Positions 33,422 to 38,780 of a stretch of DNA of 38,780 nucleotides are shown in pieces. Below the pieces are notes generated by a model. The model saw only the letters and a program-made list of their open reading frames with translations, had not been told where the DNA came from and searched no databases. This DNA is from an uncultured Myxococcales bacterium. GTDB lineage: Bacteria > Myxococcota_A > Bradymonadia > UBA7976 > UBA1532. The translations under genes and the position numbers were made by a program. The first letter of the stretch is position 1; every line of letters starts with the position of its first letter. The stretch is from NCBI GenBank assembly GCA_903847385.1, contig CAINDO010000028.1, positions 1 to 38,780 on the forward strand, written 5' to 3'.

Positions 33422-34318
33422 ATGCCCCCCACCCGACTGCCTGGACCCCTGCGGTTCCTCCCTGAGCTGGTCGCCTTGGCCAAACCCGGGGTCACGCTCC
33501 TCGTCATCATCACGACGGTCGGTGGCCTCTGGCTCGCGCCGGGCACGCTGTCGTTCGCCACGCTCGCCTGCGCGCTCATCGGCACCGTCCTGGTGGTCGC
33601 CTCGGCCAACACGCTGAACTGCTACCTGGAGCGCGAGTCGGACAAGTACATGGCCCGCACGCGCGATCGGCCGTTGCCCGCCGGCCGCCTGGCGCCGGGC
33701 GTCGCGTTGATCCACGGGCTGATCCTCGCGGCCATCTCGCTGCCGGCGCTGGCCATCGGGGTCAACGTCACCACGGGCTTGCTGGCCCTCCTGGCGCTGG
33801 TCTCCTACGTCGCCGTGTACACGCCGCTCAAGCGCATCGGTCCCATCGCCCTGCTCGTCGGCTCGGTGCCGGGCGCCATGCCGCCGCTGATGGGCTGGTC
33901 CGCCGTGACCGGGGGCACGGAGCTGCCCGGGCTCGTGCTCTTCGGGATCCTGTACATCTGGCAGATCCCGCACTTCCTGGCGATCGGCATCTACCGCGCC
34001 TCGGAGTACGAGCGCGCCGGGCTGCGCACCCTGCCCATCGTGCGCGGGCCGCGGGTGACCAAGTGGCACGCGCTGTTCTGGTCCATCGTGCTCCTGCCCG
34101 TGAGCCTGGCGCTCTACCCGCTCGGCCTCGCCGGCCCCCTGTACCTCGTGATCGCCGCCGTGCTCGGCCTCATCTTCATCGGGTACGCCATCGTCGGCCT
34201 CCGGTCGAAGGCCGAGGACGCGATCTGGGCGCGCAAGTACTTCCTCTACTCCCTGGTCTACCTCATGACCCTCTTCGTCGCGATCGTCCTCGACGCCGGA
34301 CCGAATCATGCCGGCTGA
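33422..34318 (+). CDS. ctaB: Protoheme IX farnesyltransferase (heme O synthase)
   Basis: CtaB/CyoE transfers a farnesyl group to heme B to make heme O, the precursor of heme A for heme-copper oxidases. The 298-residue UbiA-fold protein shows about eight to nine TM helices. The first prenyl-diphosphate/Mg motif is N66-x3-E70-x3-D74 (NCYLERESD) followed by RTRDRPLPAG; the second position is Glu where many homologues have Asp. Also present are YVAVYTPLKRIGPIALLVGSVPGA with its conserved Tyr-Thr-x-x-Lys-Arg, IWQIPHFLAIG and YERAGLRTLPIV. It is the first gene of a four-gene operon and overlaps the next gene by 11 bases. A good promoter ends 9 bases before its ATG. Confidence 0.96.
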   Translation: MPPTRLPGPLRFLPELVALAKPGVTLLVIITTVGGLWLAPGTLSFATLACALIGTVLVVASANTLNCYLERESDKYMARTRDRPLPAGRLAPGVALIHGLILAAISLPALAIGVNVTTGLLALLALVSYVAVYTPLKRIGPIALLVGSVPGAMPPLMGWSAVTGGTELPGLVLFGILYIWQIPHFLAIGIYRASEYERAGLRTLPIVRGPRVTKWHALFWSIVLLPVSLALYPLGLAGPLYLVIAAVLGLIFIGYAIVGLRSKAEDAIWARKYFLYSLVYLMTLFVAIVLDAGPNHAG

Positions 34319-35261
34319 GCCCGCCGTGCCCCTCCTCGAGGTCCGCGGCCTCTCCGTCGAATTCAAGAAACGCCGCGTACTGGAGGACGTCTCGTTCGCC
34401 CTCCAGCCCGGGGAGATCTTCGGCCTGCTCGGCCCCAACGGCTCCGGCAAGAGCACCACGTTTCACGTGCTGACCGGTGTCCTGCGCCCCCGCGCGGGCG
34501 AGGTGCGCTTCGAGGGGCAGCCCGTCGTCCCCGGCGCGCGTGTGCTGCGTCGTCAGCTCGGGGTGGTCTTCCAGGCCGCCTCCGTGGACATCAACCTGAC
34601 CTGCCGCGAGAACCTGCGCCTCGCCGCGCGTCTGCACCGCGTCCCGGGCGCCGAGGTCGAGGGCCGCATCCGCGACCTGCTCGCGCTCGCCGACCTGACG
34701 GACCGGGCGGACGACCGCGTGAAGACACTCTCCGGGGGCATGAAGCGCCGGCTCGAGCTCGCGCGCAGCCTGATTCACCGGCCGCGGCTGCTGATCCTGG
34801 ACGAGCCCACCGTCGGCCTGGACGAGGTCAGCTTCGACCGCACCTGGCAGCGCCTCGCGGAGCTCCGCGCCCGCGAGGGTACCACGCTCCTGCTCACGAC
34901 GCACCGGCCCGAGGAGGCCGCGCGCTGCGACCGCCTGGCGCTCCTGGACCAGGGCCGCATCATCGCCGTGGACACCCCCGCGAACCTGCAGGCGCGTGTC
35001 TCGGGCGACGTCGTCACCCTGCACGGCGAGCGCCCGGACGAGCTGGCCGAGGTCGTCCGCGAGCGCTTCGCGCAAGAGGTCCGCCGCCTGGACGACGGCA
35101 TCTCGCTGGTGGTCGAGCGCGGCCACGAGTGGATCCCCCGCCTCGTCGAGGCCTTCCCCTCCGGCCGCCTGACGGCCGTGAACATGCACCGCCCCTCGCT
35201 GGCCGACGTCTTCCTCAAGCTGACCGGCCATACGCTCTTCGACGTGAGTCCCCCCGCATGA
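34308..35261 (+). CDS. ABC transporter ATP-binding protein (ABC-2 type exporter)
   Basis: A 317-residue ATPase of the CcmA/NatA/DrrA-like class. Walker A GPNGSGKST is at 42-50, a Q-loop at VVFQAASVD, the signature LSGGMKRR begins at Leu141, and Walker B LLILDEP has Asp165-Glu166, followed by a D-loop (TVGLD) and the switch His in TTHRPEE. All catalytic residues are intact. A C-terminal extension of about 80 residues (SGDVVTLHGERPDELAEVV ... RPSLADVFLKLTGHTL) is common in this class. The ATG lies inside the end of ctaB (11-base overlap), and the stop overlaps the permease start (ATGA). It clearly pairs with that permease; the cargo is unknown, but the flanking genes suggest a role in oxidase biogenesis. 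Confidence 0.94.
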   Translation: MPAEPAVPLLEVRGLSVEFKKRRVLEDVSFALQPGEIFGLLGPNGSGKSTTFHVLTGVLRPRAGEVRFEGQPVVPGARVLRRQLGVVFQAASVDINLTCRENLRLAARLHRVPGAEVEGRIRDLLALADLTDRADDRVKTLSGGMKRRLELARSLIHRPRLLILDEPTVGLDEVSFDRTWQRLAELRAREGTTLLLTTHRPEEAARCDRLALLDQGRIIAVDTPANLQARVSGDVVTLHGERPDELAEVVRERFAQEVRRLDDGISLVVERGHEWIPRLVEAFPSGRLTAVNMHRPSLADVFLKLTGHTLFDVSPPA

Positions 35262-36046
35262 GCCTTGCCCTGCGTGACGATCTGGCCACCGTGCGCGTGC
35301 TCTGGTGGCGCGACCTGCTCCGGTTCCTGCGGCAGCCCACCCGCCTCGTGGGCGCCCTGGCCCAGCCCGTGGTCTTCTGGCTGCTCATCGGCGGTGGGAT
35401 GGACTCCACGTTCCGCTACGGCGCCGCCCCGGACGTGGGCTACATGCAGTACTTCTATCCCGGCATCGTGGTGATGATGGTGTTGTTCGCCAGCATCTTC
35501 GGCACGATCACCGTGATCGAAGATCGCCACGCCGGTTTCCTGCAGTCCGTGCTCGTCGGGCCCGGCTCCCGCGCCGCGGTGGTCGTGGGCAAGTCCCTGG
35601 GCGTGGGCAGCGTCGGTCTGGTGCAGGCCGCCGCGTTCCTTTGCCTGGCCCCCTTCGCCGGCTTCACCTACGGGCAGATCGACTGGCTCACCCTGGCCGT
35701 GTTCCTGGTCACGGGCGCGCTCGCGCTGTCGGCGTTCGGGTTCGCGCTGGCCTGGCTCACGGACTCGTCTCAGGCCTACCACGCCGTGATGAGCATCGTG
35801 CTCCTGCCCGGCTGGGTGCTCTCGGGCGCCATGTTCCCCCCTTCGGACGACCACCCGGTGCTGCAGAGCCTCATGCGCGGCAACCCCATGAGCTACCTGG
35901 TGAGCGGCGTGCGGGGCGCCCTGCATCCGACGGGCGCGACGACGCATCATCTCGCCGGCAGCACCGCCGGTGATCTCGCCGCGCTGGTCGCCTTCGCCGT
36001 GTTCTCCGTCGGCGTGTCCACCTACGCCATCTACCGAAAGCGCTGA
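35258..36046 (+). CDS. ABC-2 type transporter permease
   Basis: A 262-residue inner-membrane protein with six predicted helices, preceded by an amphipathic N-terminus (VRVLWWRDLLRFLRQPTR). Typical ABC-2 features are the first helix with QPVVFWLLIGGGM, the FYPGIVVMMVLFASIFG helix, the coupling stretch EDRHAGFLQSVLVGPGSR, and PGWVLSGAMFPPSD followed by NPMSYLVSGVRG near the C-terminus. It forms the membrane part of the exporter whose ATPase is encoded just upstream, with which it shares an ATGA overlap. DUF420 follows after 3 bases. Confidence 0.93.
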   Translation: MSLALRDDLATVRVLWWRDLLRFLRQPTRLVGALAQPVVFWLLIGGGMDSTFRYGAAPDVGYMQYFYPGIVVMMVLFASIFGTITVIEDRHAGFLQSVLVGPGSRAAVVVGKSLGVGSVGLVQAAAFLCLAPFAGFTYGQIDWLTLAVFLVTGALALSAFGFALAWLTDSSQAYHAVMSIVLLPGWVLSGAMFPPSDDHPVLQSLMRGNPMSYLVSGVRGALHPTGATTHHLAGSTAGDLAALVAFAVFSVGVSTYAIYRKR

Positions 36047-36049
36047 GTC

Positions 36050-36472
36050 ATGCTGGACGATGCCACCCTGGCCGCCACGAGCGCCGTCTTCAACGTCGCC
36101 TCGACGCTGCTGCTGGTCCTGGGTCGCGGGGCCGCCAAGGCCGGCCTGCACGACCGCCATCGCAAGATCATGGGCGTCGCCATCGTGACGAGCGCCCTGT
36201 TCCTGGTGGCCTACGCCAGCCGCTGGGTGGCCTTCGAGCCGCGCAAGTTCGCCGGGGATGGCGCCGCGCGCATCGTCTATCTGACCATCCTGATCCCGCA
36301 CATGATCCTGGCCATGGCGGTGCCGTACGTGGCGCTGCGGGCCGCGTTCCTGGGCCGCGCGGGGCGCCTCGAGGACCACGTGAAGCTCGTCCGTTGGGGC
36401 TGGCCCGTGTGGCTCTTCGTGTCGATCACGGGCGTGATCGTCTACGGGTTCCTGTACCACTGGCCCGCCTGA
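36050..36472 (+). CDS. DUF420 membrane protein (CtaM/YozB-like oxidase assembly factor)
   Basis: A 140-residue protein with four TM helices. Conserved DUF420 features are a His-rich first loop (HDRHRKIMGVAIVTSALFLVAY), IVYLTILIPHMILAMAVPYVALRAAF with the intramembrane His, the motif DHVKLVRWGWPVWLFVSITGVIVY, and the C-terminal tail. The DUF420 protein CtaM of Staphylococcus is needed for aa3-type oxidase function and is encoded beside ctaA/ctaB. Finding DUF420 at the end of a ctaB-led operon supports the same role here. It starts 3 bases after the permease stop and ends 16 bases before the convergent outer-membrane gene. Confidence 0.88.
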   Translation: MLDDATLAATSAVFNVASTLLLVLGRGAAKAGLHDRHRKIMGVAIVTSALFLVAYASRWVAFEPRKFAGDGAARIVYLTILIPHMILAMAVPYVALRAAFLGRAGRLEDHVKLVRWGWPVWLFVSITGVIVYGFLYHWPA

Positions 36473-36488
36473 GCGGACCGGGTCGGCC

Positions 36489-37856
36489 TCAGAAGATGCC
36501 GGCGAGGCTGGCGGCGAGCGTGAAGACCGTCGTCTCCTCGAACCGCAGGCGGTGGCCGGCGCCGTCGATGGCCGCCACGTAGGTCGGGTTCTGCTCGTCG
36601 GCGTTGAAGTTGGCGTCCTGCCGGCTCTCGACGAGGCCGCTGCCGTCGGCGTCTTTGCCCACGTCCGCCGTGCTGGCGAAGTGCTCCGTCTCGTGCGCGA
36701 GCGACAGGTCGATGCCGAACTTCACGAACTTGCTGGCGTAGGCGCCGAAGCCCAAGTGGCCGCGCACCACGCCGTACTGCTCGACCGTGGTCACACCGTC
36801 GAAGGGCTGCCCGTGCAGCTCGGAGTTGCTGTCCGGGTTGTAGCAGGCCGTGTTGTCCGGCGCCGGGGACACGCAGGTCTGCCCGCCGTAGGCGAAGGCG
36901 TCGAAGAGGTCCGTGTAGTCGCGCCCCTCGGCGTGGTACTCGGCGCCGAGGCCGACGTCGAAGAAGACCTTCACCTGTCGGCGGCCCGTGCTCTCGTAGG
37001 GGATGATCTCCGTGCCGACGTCGAAACGACCGACGCCGCCGGGCCCGACCTTCTCCTGCGCGAACTTGTAGTCCTTGAACAGCGAGCTGCCCGAGGGCAC
37101 GTAGGTCGTGCCGCTCATGGAGAAATAGGGGTCCACGTAGGTGAACCGCTTCGACAGCGAGGTGCCGAGCGTGAGGCTGTGGACGCCGTGGCCGACGCCG
37201 TCGTTGCCCGGGCGCATGATCTTGCCCGTGGGCAGGCCCCAGGTGAACGCGAGCGTCCAGGTGCCGCGGGCGGCGTCGCGCTCCTGGTTGTAGGGCGACC
37301 ACCGCAGCGCCAGCGACATGTCGCCGAAGCCGGCGCGGGTCGGGAGCTTGGGCGGCACGTCGAAAAGATTGGGCCCGTCGCCGTCCACCGCCGTCTCGTC
37401 CGGCGCGATGGTGCTGATGCTGCCGTCCACCGGGATGCCGTTGGGGTCGCCACCGTCGCCGGCGAAGCGGACCTCCTGCGTGTCGTCCAGGATGATCGGC
37501 AGGTCGACCTGCAGCTCGAGGTCGTGCCAGATGCCCAGGTGCGCGCGCGGGGTCAGGGTCTGCGTCTTGCGCTGCGTGCGCAGCTCCTTGGCGTAGACCA
37601 TCTCGCCGATGCCCTTCCAGGCGCTCTGGCAGGTGTCCGGCGACTGGTCGGGGTCGCAGGCGAACTCCCGGGTGATCTTCGAGCGCCGGAGCGTGCGGCT
37701 GTAGACCAGCTCGACGGTGGCGTCGTAGGGGTCGTCGCCGTCGGCGGCGTCCACGACGTTGGTCACTTCGGCCGCGGCCGCGGGCGTCCAGGCGCCGAGC
37801 CCCAAGAGGGTCGCGCCGGTCAGGCAAACGGTGTGTCGACGAAGCACGCTGCGCAT
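36489..37856 (-). CDS. Outer-membrane beta-barrel protein (MetA-type transporter-like)
   Basis: A 455-residue exported protein. The signal peptide (RSVLRRH, hydrophobic core, TPAAAA) is probably cut after Ala29. The mature chain alternates amphipathic strands such as ATVELVYSRTLR, LELQVDLPIIL, FGDMSLALRWSPY, WTLAFTWGLPTGK and FFDVGLGAEY, and ends in Phe (SLAGIF), the expected signal for barrel insertion. The FGDxxLxLRW...PTGK pattern resembles the phenol-degradation MetA-pathway porin family. Two Cys pairs (CDPDQSPDTC; CVSPAPDNTAC) may stabilise loops. ATG at 37856 gives a standard signal peptide; AGGAG lies about 11 bases upstream. It lies 46 bases downstream of the sigma-54 activator, with a possible own promoter. 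Substrate unknown. Confidence 0.82.
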   Translation of the reverse strand: MRSVLRRHTVCLTGATLLGLGAWTPAAAAEVTNVVDAADGDDPYDATVELVYSRTLRRSKITREFACDPDQSPDTCQSAWKGIGEMVYAKELRTQRKTQTLTPRAHLGIWHDLELQVDLPIILDDTQEVRFAGDGGDPNGIPVDGSISTIAPDETAVDGDGPNLFDVPPKLPTRAGFGDMSLALRWSPYNQERDAARGTWTLAFTWGLPTGKIMRPGNDGVGHGVHSLTLGTSLSKRFTYVDPYFSMSGTTYVPSGSSLFKDYKFAQEKVGPGGVGRFDVGTEIIPYESTGRRQVKVFFDVGLGAEYHAEGRDYTDLFDAFAYGGQTCVSPAPDNTACYNPDSNSELHGQPFDGVTTVEQYGVVRGHLGFGAYASKFVKFGIDLSLAHETEHFASTADVGKDADGSGLVESRQDANFNADEQNPTYVAAIDGAGHRLRFEETTVFTLAASLAGIF

Positions 37857-37902
37857 CGCGGGGGTTGCTCCTGGTCCCAGGTCGAGGGCTCGGTCGGAAA
37901 CC

Positions 37903-38780
<878 letters not shown>

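Overview
The window is one dense, very GC-rich stretch of bacterial chromosome with strong G/C third-position bias. I see no rRNA, tRNA, CRISPR array, insertion sequence or prophage. The content points to Myxococcota or a related former deltaproteobacterial lineage: a Hanks-type Ser/Thr kinase with a C-terminal membrane anchor, a sigma-54 enhancer-binding protein, a PilZ protein with complete c-di-GMP motifs, a 2886-residue helical-repeat protein, many lipoproteins including a Cys-rich one, and several unusual domain fusions. This placement is inferred from gene content; no marker gene here settles it.

Layout. 1-3375 (minus): beta-propeller lipoprotein overlapping a membrane Ser/Thr kinase that runs off the left edge. 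3586-5589 (plus): TPR-like lipoprotein. 5628-9351: two convergent OPT-family transporters. 9455-12847 (plus): overlapping operon of Cys-rich lipoprotein, cyclic-nucleotide-binding protein, TIG/metzincin lipoprotein and DUF192 lipoprotein. 12875-16147: PilZ protein (minus), then a membrane/gluzincin/TPR fusion and an NTF2-like lipoprotein (plus). 16193-24853 (minus): giant repeat protein. 24939-29528 (plus): M16-like pseudopeptidase lipoprotein, prmA, rsmE and an RDD protein, translationally coupled. 29518-33366: small membrane protein (minus), then a T2SSE_N/GAF-like/HEAT protein (plus). 33422-36472 (plus): ctaB, ABC ATPase, ABC-2 permease, DUF420, which reads as a cytochrome oxidase assembly operon. 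36489-38780 (minus): outer-membrane barrel, preceded by the C-terminal part of a sigma-54 activator cut by the right edge.

How it works together. Most genes concern the cell envelope, signalling or housekeeping. Adjacent genes in the operons often share their stop and start codons (ATGA, GTGA, TTGA, TGATG), implying translational coupling. Several solitary or first genes have a sigma-70-like -10 element only 8-9 bases before the start codon, implying nearly leaderless mRNAs. The most promising leads for new biology are the ABC transporter inside the ctaB-DUF420 operon, the catalytically dead M16 lipoprotein coupled to prmA/rsmE, the secretion-ATPase N-domain fused to HEAT repeats without its ATPase, the three-TIG metzincin operon, and the giant protein with a 71-residue repeat period.
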